Shown: positions 12,201 through 24,500, numbered from the stretch's first letter. The stretch: 64,000 nucleotides of DNA from Epiperipatus broadwayi (GCA_028023455.1 JAQFVV010012972.1:124001-188000), one strand, 5' to 3'. Numbers and translations: made by a program. The notes: generated from the sequence alone by a model not told the origin.

Positions 12201-14396
12201 GCCTTGTATAAAACTAAAAATAGATGCAGAATTAAATGACAATAGGCTGGTAGCAAGTTCCTCACTAATAGTAAAGTCTACAACATATGGCAGCCATATT
12301 TATCTTTCAATTTGTTAATATAGTTTTAAATATTAAAATGCTAGAATGCTCTATGTTAACAGGAAAATGTACAAAGCCATAATTTACTGTTATTGCTTAA
12401 TATTAAAAATAAAGTACTTGTTTATCATTGTAATTATTAGGTAGAGCTACTAACATATAGAAGTCAAACTAACTCAAACACCTGCCTATTTTAAGGTATA
12501 TAATAATTTTTTTAATAATTCATCTTTGGATACTGAAATAAATAATTTGTCTCCAGGTAATTACCATCAATGGTAAAAATCTAATATTTTTATTATGGCA
12601 ATGACTAGATTTAGGCCGATCTATATCTAAATATATTTATTAGCAGTGGAGAGCTAACAAATATTCATACCCATAAAAGTAAAGAAAAGAAAATCAATAA
12701 TAACTGAAGTGTCTGCAGATTACTATCCAATCAGTCATAATCGTAATAGTAATTCAGCAAAACTTTTAATTTAACTGGTCATTCTAAATTATAACACATT
12801 CTTAGAAAGAAAAGACTATAACAAATCTTCAGTTATTCTAAAGTGCAATCCTTTCTATAGCATTACAAAGTGTCTAAACGTTTGATAGAAAATGGTTGGC
12901 TGCCTTACTTAATCAACTGTTTAATAAAAAAATCAATTTGGTTAAAAACAAAAATATTTTGGGGTATGATAAAGGAAATAATCATCAACTGACAGTAAAA
13001 ATAATTATGACATTACATTTAAAGGTAAAAGTGTTTTGAAAAGATTTGTGGGATACAGTAAGAAAATTCAACAAAAGATTAAAAAGAAGGTTGGAGTTAC
13101 AATTGGAATATCAAAAACATTATCTTTGAAGATGAAAAGTTTATCCTGAGTTTATAACTTTTTTAAATATTCGTAAACTACAAATATATTTAACAGTCAT
13201 AAAGTATCTGATTCTGAAAATGGATTAAAGTGCTCAACAATCTTCAGAAATATAAACAACAGATTAATAATTGAAGTAATTGTCATAACAACTATAATAT
13301 TTTGTGCAGATAAAAGCTACTGAAAAATCATAAGCATGATAATGGTGGCATGATTGTCAATACCATGTCCAAGTAGAAAAATGAACAAATGGATATTCAA
13401 TCAGTTTCAACATACTCTTTTGTTTAAGACACTAGTTATTAAATCAAAAATATAAATTTGATTATTTTATAAAACGTTCTAATTCTTTAGAAAAATATAC
13501 AATGATCTAGGAAGGAGATAATAAAAAAGGGAGGAGAAATTCATCAGAAGATGATCACTGAGATATTTGAAACATCAAACAGATGGTAGATTGTTTTTTT
13601 ATATAAACAAAATCTATTAATATGATCACAAGATGATAAGAAATTGGATTTATGCATGGAAAATGCAGATCAAAAAGAAAATTTAAGTTGCTGGGTATTG
13701 GAGTTTTCAAGACTGTTATTTACTAGATTTATGGATCAAAATGAATAAAATTAAAGAATTATTTTGCAAGGTGGGTGAATTGTATAATGAAGAAGAACTC
13801 CAAAATAAGGCACAGGAGGAAAAGACACTTTTAGCATGTGTATATATGAAAAAAGTTAGAGTTATATCTTCTTAACTATAAAATAAAGTCCAGTCACTAA
13901 GTAGATAAGATTTATTAATATAAAAGATTAGGAGTGGTGAAACTAGATACTCATCATGCATAAGAAAAACTCTTAGAATATTTGGGGTGGTGAAGGCAGG
14001 AAGATGAAAATTTACAAGCAGTATCCAATAAAACAAACAAATATTAGATCTTCAACTTCGTGATGTTTCCTGGTTATTAAATATACTATTTGTAGTTGGA
14101 ACATCAGATTAAATTTGCATAAAAATAATCCAGCTACATTCTTATGAATTAATGATCTGTAATTTTTGCAGATAAAAATATGTATAACGCATGCACTTAT
14201 TATTCATTTATGTTTGTAAAACATTAAAATTTAATTTTTTTTTCTTTCAGATCATCAGCGACATATGAGCTTTCTTATATTAGATGTTGACAGAAAACTG
14301 GCTGCATTCCGTCAACAGAAATTCTCATCATTGAATAAAGATAAACGAGCGTTGAATGCATTACAATCATTTATACTAAACCTTAAAAATGACTAA
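269..14396 (+). CDS. Gene 1, 3' part of a spliced gene, unrecognised protein
   Basis: Seven exons join in one frame: 269-323, 431-468, 1880-1968, 2349-2387, 3024-3058, 10194-10334 and 14251-14396, ending at TAA 14394-14396. Together they are 543 nt (180 residues plus stop). Every intron is GT..AG with good donors (gtaaag, gtataa, gtaagc, gtaatt, gtaagt, gtaaga) and pyrimidine-rich acceptors, and every junction keeps phase, which random AT-rich DNA would rarely do. The peptide opens with TYCPFFFGKSSRLLNV, then a charged stretch (NAKWLQEQIQNKILSREEN) and a Ser-rich linker. Exon 6 encodes a helical segment with CLQC, and the end reads ALQSFILNLKND. The start codon and N-terminus lie left of the window. 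No signal peptide or membrane segment is visible here. The charged, Leu-spaced pattern suggests helices or coiled coil. I do not recognise the family. Gene structure is well supported; function is unknown. Confidence 0.8.
324..3023 (+). other. Introns 1-4 of gene 1
   Basis: Apart from the short exons, this stretch holds A+T-rich intron sequence with no recognisable repeat, RNA or further exon. Intron 4 (2388-3023) is especially A-rich. Confidence 0.6.
3857..4730 (+). pseudogene. LINE reverse transcriptase C-terminal remnant
   Basis: One frame can be followed from 3857 to 4409 with only two internal stops (3875-3877 TAA and 3992-3994 TGA). It reads YLKKIQREIGRYAIDADVW, then KSKIKMFCRLQFMDNKRIAK, FMSVYLYKRWDD, LYRSKW-like (IYRSKW) and LLKVCNRGLYM. 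This succession is typical of the region downstream of the RT domain in LINE ORF2 proteins. In a shifted frame near 4450-4500, VENIRHLLIEC matches the H-x4-C half of the usual C-terminal Cys/His finger. The RT core is absent, so the copy is 5'-truncated. It sits in gene 1's intron 5 in the same orientation. AATAAA near 4837 may mark its 3' end. The clade is not decided. Confidence 0.7.
5464..5800 (+). mobile_element. Candidate foldback or LTR-like fragment
   Basis: The segment is richer in G+C and CpG than its surroundings and begins TGTAACCGGACC. CTGATGAGCA at 5515-5524 with TGTAGGA just after it is mirrored by TCCTAC and TGCTCATCAG at 5577-5603. A second small inverted pair (ggaaacat / atgtttgg) follows. 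AATAAA occurs near 5781. No coding sequence or duplicate end was found, so the class is uncertain. Confidence 0.3.
5955..6430 (+). repeat. Minisatellite, ~56-bp unit
   Basis: About eight copies of a 56-57-bp unit containing caatagttcattttgaattc and atgagaagaagcttgg. Successive unit starts at 6012, 6069 and 6125 show the period. The last part of this unit also makes up much of the next array. Confidence 0.85.
6431..6735 (+). repeat. Minisatellite, 66-bp unit
   Basis: Four to five near-identical 66-bp units combine the taattcattttgaattcatt core of the previous array with a new piece, agcagtcaagcatttatgg. The unit length is a multiple of three, which leaves a long open frame on the minus strand by arithmetic alone. 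Confidence 0.85.
6722..7308 (+). repeat. Minisatellite, 87-bp unit
   Basis: Nearly seven copies of an 87-bp unit containing ctgtttggcttgtggagc, tcatttagtaattgaagc and tataaaagtatattcat. Copies differ by only a few substitutions, so the array is recently homogenised. 87 is divisible by three, so a 153-codon minus-strand frame stays open without being a gene. Confidence 0.9.
7345..7700 (+). repeat. Minisatellite, 71-bp unit
   Basis: Five copies with period 71; the cgtatgataaa motif recurs at 7412, 7483, 7554, about 7625 and 7695. Copies become more diverged towards the right, so this array looks older than its 87-bp neighbour. Confidence 0.8.
7701..10193 (+). other. Right part of gene 1 intron 5
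   Basis: A+T-rich intron sequence with several homopolymer A and T runs between 7930 and 8210. Open frames here (for example 9356-9649) lack splice signals and look fortuitous. Nothing else recognised. Confidence 0.5.
10194..10334 (+). CDS. Gene 1 exon 6
   Basis: This 141-nt exon is bounded by catag on the left and gtaaga on the right. The split codons G|GT (Gly) and A|AT (Asn) join it to exons 5 and 7. It encodes CLQCASVQVIVSRLRLRN followed by a Leu/Ala/Lys-rich stretch that looks alpha-helical. The open frame runs past the donor to 10390 only by chance. Confidence 0.8.
10335..14250 (+). other. Gene 1 intron 6
   Basis: The stretch 10900-11530 is clearly less A+T-rich than the rest of the intron and may be an old insertion, but I find no ends, repeats or protein similarity in it. 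The remainder is featureless. Confidence 0.5.
14251..14396 (+). CDS. Gene 1 terminal exon
   Basis: The exon follows a strong acceptor (a long T run, then ctttcag, ending at 14250). It encodes 48 residues including VDRKLAAFRQQKFSSLNKDK and stops at TAA. A diverged, inverted copy of this exon and its 3' flank lies at 45417-46618. Confidence 0.8.
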
Positions 14397-14438
14397 TACT
14401 TATTTTATTCTGTCATGATTGATTGTTTGAAAATCACT

Positions 14439-14444
14439 AATAAA
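14439..14444 (+). other. Polyadenylation signal of gene 1
   Basis: AATAAA lies 43 nt after the stop codon of gene 1 and is followed by a T/GT-rich stretch (gattgtttgtttg), the expected layout of a short 3' UTR. Confidence 0.65.
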
Positions 14445-16591
14445 TATTTTAATCTTTCATAATTGATTGTTTGTTTGTTTTTTGATTTATAATTAATTAA
14501 TATCAAACTTATGCTTTAAAATAACATTTATTTAGTTTTATTATTAATAGACGAGAATACGTCCATCTCAGTTTAATATGCACTTCAAATTAAATGTCAA
14601 AAAAGAAAAATATGTCATTTAATACATAATTATACTGCGGAATAAAGTCTAATATTTACATATTGATTTTACTGACCTCTTGCGTCTGCCATTATTATTA
14701 GTGAAAGACGGATTTAGCCATAAGAACATCACTTGTTTTTCCATCAATTTTTTCCAAACTTGACTATTCGCGTGAGAAAAACTAGTCAGTATAAAATAAG
14801 TAACAACTAATTTACATATCTGATCAGTTCAATTTCACAGTATATGATATAATGTGAAGTTAAACTATTATTCAATAGAAATATTAATAAGATAATAATG
14901 ACGTTCTCAGTACTAACCACAGTGAAGTGATTATAATGTTAATTATATCTGGGACCTGTTATAATTAGAATGAAACTTTAATATTGTTTTAGGTAATTGG
15001 ACATTGTAAGAAAATACCAGAATTTTTCTTTAAATACGTAGCTCACAATCAACCTAACTGGGGTAACTGTTAATAGGTGCGTCATTGCATTGAGCTATTA
15101 TTATCTAAAAAAGTAATTATTGGCCATTAAAAATGGCTATAAAATATATTTTAGAATATGATTCCAGTTTCAATTTAACGATGTTCCACATAACTATGTT
15201 TATAAGTTCACTGTTCATATTTACCTGGAGCCCTTTCATATTCTAAAATAGTGGCATTCAGCTTTTATTGATGTGTGAGAACTTTTCATGAGATTATAAG
15301 ACCCTTGACCTATTTTTTGTATGAATATAAAAAATATTTATATTTTCACCATTGATCTAAAAAAACATGGTCAACTAGTAGACTGCAAATACCATCTGGA
15401 AGATATTGGTCCATATGTATTGCAAAAGCATGTTAATAAATGAGATTTATGCACATAGGTAACCTTCATGATAGGAAGTCTGTTTCTTCTTGTGATGAAA
15501 CACACATAGAATAGGTTTTCTGGTTCAAATAGTTGTAACTCTTTGAACAGGAAAATAATTTATTGCAATGAAAATACTTATAGAAATATAATTTAGTTAA
15601 AATATATTAATATTCCTAAGATACAAGGTATGAATATAAGAATACAACATTTTAAATGAAAATAGAGTAAACGATCTTAAATGATTCTCTTTAGAGTTTA
15701 CTTTGTTTCTAATATTAATTATTTTCAATTCTATTAAAAGTAAGGATAAACACCTGACAAAGGAAGACTAATTGGGGAAAAAATTAAATATAAATAATTT
15801 AAAGCATTAATATTTCTATTAGACTAAGAAAGCGAATTTAAAATTTCTTACCAGATATTGAATTAGCTAATTTTTTGAATAAAATTAATGAAGTCAATTT
15901 TTATATTTTGAAAAGAAGGTAAAGACTATTGGGGTGTGAAAAAATTATACCAGAGTCGATCGGCCGTATTTCTTCTTGGATTTGTTTAAATGTTACCAAG
16001 CCAATGAAAATTATGCGATGCAAAACAAATATTCGGAAATCCTTCAAATTTTACTCATGTCTGCTGCATAACACAATATTGTTAAAGCATATACTATATT
16101 TTTAGTTTTAGAAAATACATAAGTTTAATTTGATGAACTCTATGCATCATTTTTCTAAAGCAACTGCGAGAGATTTACTACATCATGTTTTATTATTATT
16201 TACTTTATTTACAAAGTTAATTATAATTATTAATGCTAACCAAATTTAGGTAATAGTTTTTAATACTATATATAATTTAGGTCTCTTCTGGCTCTTCAAG
16301 CTTTCTGACAAATGCTTTTGTTTCTTATTTTATTTTATTCTAGATTTCTATGTATTGTAATTAAAATATATTTTGTACAATTTAGCACATTGATGATAAG
16401 AGCAGCAACACCTAGCAAATCCCAATGGAAGTGGTGTGCTTAGTCTGCCATTTTGGTGAACCAACATCACTAAAACTCCCCGAAAATGCTCTAGTAAATC
16501 TTTTATGTAACCATTTGACATAATTTGAATATTAACCCAGAGCAACTCACATAATCTGATTATCATCCCAGGATAACTGATTGCCTCACTT

Positions 16592-16595
<4 letters not shown>
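14445..16595. other. Intergenic, includes source copy of an inverted duplication
   Basis: About 14030-15303 (last intron end, exon 7 and 3' flank of gene 1) is the counterpart of 45417-46618 in reverse complement. From 15304 to 16595 I see no gene or repeat. Confidence 0.6.
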
Positions 16596-16649
<54 letters not shown>

Positions 16650-16676
16650 TCACTTCATACATATATATATATATAT
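16596..16676. repeat. (AT)n microsatellite with duplicated flank
   Basis: A 50-nt AT tract, then gcctcacttcatac repeated from 16582, then a second AT tract at 16660-16676. Confidence 0.9.
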
Positions 16677-16904
16677 TAATAATGTACTCGACCTTCTGCT
16701 TTGATATTGAAGCATCACTAGAATACCAAAAAAAAAAAATACGTCAATAATCTTGAACATGACACCATTATAACTTGAACACCAGAATACTTATATTTTC
16801 ATTCCGTCATTTGAATGCTCTAGTGTTGCTGCATTACCAAAGTGTCAGATTGAAAAAAACATATATATGTATAGAAAATTTATGAATTGATTTATTATTT
16901 ATTA

Positions 16905-18982
16905 TAAGGGTACCCTGGAAGGGTTTTGCGATGCTCTATTGAAGAGGCTATTACTATATGGTGAAACAGCTGAATTCAGACCTATATAGCTATCTGGCTT
17001 GTAAAGCTGGATTTGAAGATTACATGTCTGAAAAGTGCAGGCTTTCAAATTAATAGAAATGAGTTTTATAAGTGCTGACTTTTGAGTTAGTATTTTAGAT
17101 CTATTTTCTAAAGTCCGAGCACTCCATTAAAGTCAGCCATAAGCTTGAAACCAATTGGTTAGGAGATAAAGTCTTTCCAATAGAGATTTTGTATTCTTTC
17201 TTTTTCGGCACTTATAAAATAAAACTTGATAAGAGCTATTGGTAAGCTTCATCTAGTGATATATACACATATATGAAAATCAAAACAACTGATAAATTTT
17301 GTACCTTGCTTTAAGCTTGCACTTTATGATCACAAGATGGAGCTTTACCAATATCTTTTACCAAGCTTTTGTTTACATATATGCTGAGAAAAATAGAATT
17401 CAAACTCTCTATCATTGTCACCCACTTCCAGACCAGCTAGTTTCAAGCTTATTGGCTCATGTCAGTGAAAGCTTGGGAGACTAGAAACTAGATCTAAATA
17501 CCAACTCTAAATTCAACACTTATCAAACACATTTCTATCAGGTTGAAAGCATGAAATTTTTCAGACACCTAATGTCTTCAAATTTAGCTTAACAAACTAG
17601 ATAGCTATATGGGTCTGAAATCTGTTCAGTTTCACCATATAGTAAAAGCATCTGCAAAATATATCATTGATAAACTCTTCAAAGGTACATTTATGATAAC
17701 CAGAACAAGTTATAAATTTCATAACTTGTTTTAAGCTTGTATTTTATGATCACTAGAAGGAGCTTTACCGATAGTTCCTAACAAGTTTTTGTTTACATAA
17801 ATGCTGAGAAAGATAAAATTTAAAATCTCTATCATTGTCACCCACTTCGAGACTACCTGGTTTCAAGCTTATTGGCTCATGTCAGTAAAAGTTTGGGAGA
17901 TTAAAAACTAGATCTAAATACCAACTGTAAACTCAGCACTTATCAAACAATGTTTCTATCAGTTTGAAAGCATGAAATTTATCAGACACAAATCCAGCTT
18001 AACAAACTAGATAGCTATATGGGTCTGAATCCAGTTCAGTTTCACCATATAGTAAAATCCTCTGCAATATATATCATTGCAAAAACCTTCAAAAGTACAG
18101 TTATGATAATCAAAACAAGTTATAAATTTCATCACTTGCTTTAAGCTTGCATTTTATGATCACTAGATTGAGCTTTACCAATAGCTCCGAACAAGCGTTT
18201 GTTTACATAAATTTTGAGAGAGATAGAATTCAAAATATCTATTGTTGTTACCCACCTCGAGATCAGCTGGTTTTGAGCTTATTGGCTTATGTCAGTGAAG
18301 GCTTGGGAGACTAGAAACATTATTTGTTTGATAAATTTCATACTTTCAAGCTGATAGAAAACATGCTTGATAAGTGCTGACTTTAGAGTTGGTATTTAGA
18401 TCTAGTTTCTAGTCTCCCAAGCCTTCACTGATGAGCCAATAAGCTTGAAACTAGCTGATCTGGAGGTGGGTGACAACAATAGAGATTTTGAATTCTATCT
18501 CTCTCAGCATTTATGTAAACAAAAGCTTGTTAGGGGCTATTGGTAAAGCTCCATCAAGTGATCATAAAATTCAAGCTTAAAGCAAGTTATGAAATTTATA
18601 ACTTATTTTGATTATCATAAATGTACCATTGAAAGTTTTTGCAATGATATGTATTGCAGAGTTTTTTACTATATGGTGAAATTGAACTCATTTCAGACCC
18701 ATGTGGCTATCTAGTTTGTTAAGCTGAATTTAAAGACATTATATGTCTGATCAATTTGATGCTTTCAAACTGATAGAAACATATTTGATAAGTGCTGACT
18801 TAATAGAGTTGGTATTTAGATCTAGTTCCTAGTCTCCCAAGCCTTCACTGATGTGAGCCAATAAGCTCGAAAGCAGTTATTCTGAAGGTGGGTGACAACG
18901 ATAGAGATTTTAAATTCTATCTCTCTCAGCATTTATGTAAACAAAAGCTTGTTTGGAGTTATTGGTAAAGCTCCATTTAGTG

Positions 18983-18984
<2 letters not shown>
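16905..18984. repeat. ~415-bp repeat in direct and inverted copies
   Basis: One unit of about 410-418 bp recurs six times: inverted 16905-17268 (partial), direct 17290-17702, direct 17703-18117, direct 18118-18318 (partial), inverted 18320-18750, inverted 18751-18984 (partial). Markers are gcttgggagactagaaac, ttcaccatatagtaaaa, tttgtttacata and ctagatagctatatgggt, each found in both orientations. The turn at about 18318 makes a palindrome with arms of roughly 660 bp. (TA)n tracts lie at both ends. No coding frame survives across copies, so this looks like a satellite or foldback element. Confidence 0.85.
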
Positions 18985-19023
<39 letters not shown>

Positions 19024-19084
19024 TATCTCAGTTATATATATATAACCTTCCCCCATTACATATATATATATATATATATATATA
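18985..19084. repeat. (TA)n microsatellite cluster
   Basis: Three TA tracts at 18985-19021, 19033-19043 and 19059-19084 close the inverted repeat on its right side. Confidence 0.9.
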
Positions 19085-19739
19085 GTGCCATTACAATTTA
19101 GTCATTAGCTAAATTTGTAGTAATATGCATGAAAGAAAATGTGGAACAAAAATCATCATCACATTTTATATAGTAAATGAAGTTGTAGGGCATCCAAGTT
19201 TAAATCCTACAAGATCAAGTTTTAAAAGCTTGAGACAGAAAAAGAGTGAGATAACAGTTATATTCTTTATTTGTTTGTGTGTTGACAGAAAACTTAAAAA
19301 GAGTAATACACACATTTAATTGTTCAATATTTAATTTTTTTTGTTAAAAAGTAAAGTTATAACACATATGTATAGGCAGTATGTGTGTGTAAGCTATTTA
19401 ATTGTTGTTGCATATTTCAAATATTAAACTCTCTTCAAAGCTAACCTACATTTGCTAAATTCTGATATTTTATTCTGTCTCTATTTTACTTCTCTATAAT
19501 TGTACATTGGAATTAAAAGCTAAGGATTTAATTTTAAATATTAAGGTTAGAATTACTAAGCTAGCATTCAGATTATTTTAATATGTCAGTTTATAAATGA
19601 TTCGAATGAATAAGTATGTGTGTACATTACATACATAAATGTATATTTTATTACATATTGAAAAAGAAAGAGAAAATCTGTTAAATTAGATATATGTTTT
19701 TGTAACAATTTTGTTTTTATAAAGATTGGTTGTTTTTCT

Positions 19740-20690
19740 GTTAAAGCTTGGTGAGAGTGCTAAGTTTAAAATTGTCCCATCAACTTGATCAAAGAAAGCA
19801 GCTCAAATTTTAGGTGTTACATTTGTGACAGAGATGTTACACAGGTGTAAAAAAAGGATTAAGACTTTTTTTTCATGCAAAACAAAAGTTTTGTCTAAAA
19901 ATCAGGCTAGTGAGATTTTTCATACTATCCAGCTAAAAACGAGTTAGCTGAAAATAAGCTATAAATATACTTAAATGAGTTGGTCAAAAACAAAAAAATA
20001 AAAATCAAGTATAATTACCTGTCTGGGAAAAATCAGAGACAAGAGATTTTAAAAATATTGAAACTAAGAGACAAGCGATTGATTCATCAGATATCAATTT
20101 TCAAATCATATTTTTTTTAATATAAAGTTTTTTTTGTGAAGATGAAAAAACAGTATGGCAGGTTAAAATAGATATATTTCATCTGGAAAACCCCTGACCA
20201 TCACGGAGCCGCATATTATATAGAAAAAAAAGAGTCTTGTCTGAAATGAAATTAAATATTCTACATCTGATGACTGATTGAAAATAAATGCAATATTTTC
20301 AGTAAAAGAAACATTCACCTGCATTTGAAAGCTGAAGGAAAAACAATTAATCTACAGATAAATGTTAAATCATCGAGTTCAATTAAATCCAGTAACTGAG
20401 CTTAAACCCAAGAAAAATTATAAATGTGAAAACAACTGCTGTACTTCATCCACTAAAAGAATCATGCTTGACAGGAATAGAAGAAAAGTTAATATAATGA
20501 TTTCCAAATTGCCCACTAAAGCAAATAACTTCAATAGAATCATCATCATCAAATAATTATACACCTCAAGAAAGAGATTGTTCCAAAGAAAAATGGAAAT
20601 AGTAAATGCCAAAGTATAGACATTAAACAAGATAAATTTGACTCATTGGAAGTCGCTACAAAGAATACAAATGGTAATATAAATTTTCTT
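19740..20690 (+). pseudogene. Decayed coding sequence, unidentified
   Basis: Long protein-like runs appear in shifting plus-strand frames. From 19748 the reading GESAKFKIVPST is followed, after one TGA, by KKAAQILGVTFVTEMLHRC and SKNQASEIFHTIQLKT. At 20362-20553 comes YKCENNCCTSSTKRIMLD, and at 20556-20675 EIVPKKNGNSK and DKFDSLEVATKNTN. Stops and frame changes separate the runs, and one change coincides with an ATC run at 20538-20551. No terminal repeats were found. It could be a retrocopy of a gene or a transposon protein; I recognise neither. Confidence 0.35.
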
Positions 20691-20865
20691 TTATATATTT
20701 TCTTTATGATATCAGAGACTTAGTAAAATTTTAGCAACGGAGTGGTATATTTTTGTTTAAAGAACTTTTAAAACAACCAAGATCAATTGAAACCAAGAAT
20801 TTCTTAATAATGATAAACATAAGCTTCATTAATGATTTTATATGTACTAAAATTGTGATTGTCTA

Positions 20866-21593
20866 TTAACCCTTTTCCCGCGCCCGACGAGGCTCCTCGT
20901 CAACATCTGAAATCACTCTAAAATTTTCGTTAAAGACGTATTGAATTCGTTTTTAAAAGCTCTGTACGATGGTGACATCTTCCGATTTATTTTACAAGTA
21001 AAAAATAGAAAAAATGCATTTAAACCTAAATAAAGAAGGAACATTATTTGTGATTGGTTCTTAGCATCTCTCAGCCGAAAAGACATTCTGATTGGCTGGA
21101 AAGAACAAAGAAACTGCCTGATCAAAGAAAATAAAGAAACGCTGAGATTTTCATTTCGAATATGATTTTAATTATTATAAAAGAATATTTTGAGAAATTA
21201 AAAATTATTTTCAGAGAGAATAATAAAAAACGAAATTATTTTCGAAAAATATCGAAGATTTAAGTAAAAATATTGAAGATGTAGTAAAAAGAAATATTTA
21301 CTTTTCTATAACGTAAAAGTCGATCTTTTTGTTTACATTATAACTTTTATGTTGCCGATAACGAATATTTTAGAATAAATAAACAGCAATTTATTTTTGA
21401 AAGAACTTTCGTTTCTTTTCATAACCTGAAAAATTAATTATATACTTTTTATAAACGTATCTGAGTTGAATTTAATATTATAGGCGAATATGTTTTAACA
21501 ATAGGCTTTGTCTTCAATTTGTGAGTTGGCCAATTAAAAGATTTGATTTTTATCTGATACAACCAATGATAAAATTAGCGGTTAAAAGGTTAA
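20866..21593. mobile_element. piggyBac-like MITE with TTAA ends
   Basis: TTAA at 20866-20869 is followed by CCCTTTTCCCGCGCCCGACG, and the right end is AAAAGG then TTAA at 21590-21593, giving a 720-bp body without coding capacity. TTAA targets and CCCTTT-type ends are characteristic of piggyBac elements. The left end keeps several CpG sites. A diverged relative with shared internal sequence lies at 51163-51935. Confidence 0.7.
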
Positions 21594-24500
21594 CCTAAAG
21601 TTATGAAATGTTATTAATATGTAACATATTTTTTATTATTATTATTTTGTTTTAAATAATATTTTTGTTATTATGGGGATAAAACTCACACATACATAAT
21701 AATATAATACTTGTTGCATATATGTAATTGTGTGTGAATGTAAAATAATAGGCAGTATTAAAAATATTAGATTTTTGTTTTAAGTTAAAGTATAGCATTT
21801 CAGAGGGTAGAAGGGAGGGGGAGAAAAATAATTTAAAACTTGTTCTGGAAATCTTGCTCTATCACTTCTACTAACATTTTTTTTATCATTCTGCTTTACA
21901 TGTTAGATTATAAAAGTATGTGTGCCAAAGAGAAAATAGAAAAAAGAGAGTGAATATTTTTTTTATATTATGAAATATTTTCTTGTGAATTGAAAACTTA
22001 GCAAACTTGGTGTCAATCTAATATACATTATATATTTTTGATGGGAAAGGGGGAAGAACTCAAAAGTAATCTTATGATTGCCAAATCATCAAGTATTGTT
22101 ATTATCATTATTCATATAAATTCTTAATTTTTATCTTTAAATTTTCATGTAGATATTAATAATGCATTAATAAATGTTGATTTGTTTTATTAAAGGAGGT
22201 GTATATATTTCATTGAGAGTGCTCTTTTTATTGGTTGTGATCATTCATCATCAATGCGAATATTAGCTATTTAAGTTCCAATTAGATATACTAAAATTAA
22301 GCAATAATTATAAATTTCTTTATAAAAATTAAGTTTTATGATTAGGCTTAGTCTTAAAGCTGTGGTTGGAACTATTGTTATTAGCATTATCATTATCATC
22401 ATCATCATCATCACGTTTGAATTAATGAGCTAGATAAACGTTTAAAGGCCATAAATAAATAGTGATTTCATGGTATTTAGTTGACATTTGCGAATAATTT
22501 AATGACCACCATTCCATCATCTATATCATGCAAGGATGAGTGAATTGCCATCCTAAATTAATAGTAATCTGAGCTTGTAAAACTTGTAAAGATATTGAAA
22601 TGCATTTATTATGTTAAGATCTAAGAAATGATTTCTGTCTAATGAATTTTATATACTCCACTTTAGTTCAAAGATGTTTTATGTTACATAAGTGTTATTG
22701 CATACAGTGATATGGCTCTAAAAGCAAAATTCTCCATTTTTGTTAGAAATAAAGTACCAAAAAGGGATTCAAACCCAGTACATGTGAAAAGGTTATAAGA
22801 TATAACTGTGTCTAGGTTCAGATAATCCAGTGGTGCCCTGCTAGACCATATTCACTTGGTATTTGTTTAAATTTGCACTTGACATCAAAGCAAAAGATGA
22901 AAGGGGATCAAATCTACTGTCTGTATACCTGAGAAGATATTTTATTGAGTTACCAGTGTACTCATCTGCTTGATGTTATTTCCTGAGTTATAATCATTTG
23001 TTCTTAATAATTTGTCTAGAGTTTCTACTTGTTTATTGGTGATACAATGCCTGCCTAGCTAGGGTTTGAAATAGGCCAGACACCTGAAAGGACTAGTCTC
23101 CAGGCATTATTGTTTGTAATTATTGATATTATGATACCTTTAGAATCTAATTATAGAAATATGTTTCATTTAATCCAATGACCCTTAATATGATTGATAA
23201 CTCAGTCTGATCTTTTGTTTAATAGCCACTGCTCAGGTATTATTATTATTACAATTCTTTTCTCTTGATATAAAAATTTAAGTTACCATTTTTCATTTAT
23301 TAAGTTATAATATTATGATCTCCCATTAAGTGATAATATTTGGATTTTTGACATTTTAATATAATTTTAATATTTAATTCTTTTGATCATCAATTATTTA
23401 TGTTACAATCATATATTATTCAGCTCCATGCCTTTTGACTCAGGTAAAAATATTTATAATGGTAATATTTTATTTAATTCTTTTGATCTACAATGTTTGA
23501 TCACCGTTTTTAGTTACAATATATATATTGTAACCATGTGATATCCAACCTGCTTTTATTAAAACATTTTTTTAACAGTGCAATATGTAATACTTAGCCA
23601 TAAAAAAATAAAAGATAAAATAAAACTAATAACTAGAGACATAAAACTTTATTATTTAATATATTAATAAAATGGTACCACTTAATAAGCAATGCTCCAT
23701 ATCTTTGGAGTTACATAGTTATCTAAATAAAAGGTATTAATAGAATATATAACTGCTATTCATATTTAATTAATACTTAATAAAGTGCATGTTCATAATG
23801 AAAAATCTTTATAAAAGTTTAAAAAAAGAAAGAAAGAAAGCTGGCTGAATGAATATTTAATTTTAGTGCTGATAATTTAATGGGTTACTAAATTGCTAAT
23901 GAGATAGTTAAATTATTTCTTTTAATCACCTTTATAATTTATGCTTAAGTTAAGTCTTAAAATAATTCAATAGCATTTAGTTATTCAAGGTTGAAGTGGT
24001 TATTAAAAGAAGCTTGCCTTAAATAAGATTAGTTTTACACTCTTAGGTGTGTGTGCATGCTTATTTATTAAAATATTCAATTTATTTATTAACTTTTAAA
24101 AATAAAATAGATAATATAATCTTGGCAAATAAAATATTTATTATCGTAAACTTCTGATAGAAACAAAAATCCAAATATGAAAATCAGTAAATTATTACAC
24201 GTCTTTTGTTTATTTATTTTTTTAAAAAAAAACTTTATTCATGTTAAGTAGTTGATTTATTATTAACCTTGAAATTGAAACACAGAATGCTGACACGTGA
24301 TATTGTTTTTTTTATATATATTGAAGAAAAGCGTGGGTAACTGTTTTGATTTTTTTTTAAGTTTTCATCATGGAGGTTGTTTTAATAAGAAGGAAGAAAA
24401 AACAGTCTAACTTTTATTATTTGCATTTGTTTTACAACCAGTATACACTATATTTTTCTTTAAAGTCTTCACATAAAATAAATTGCTGAGGGATAGTTTA

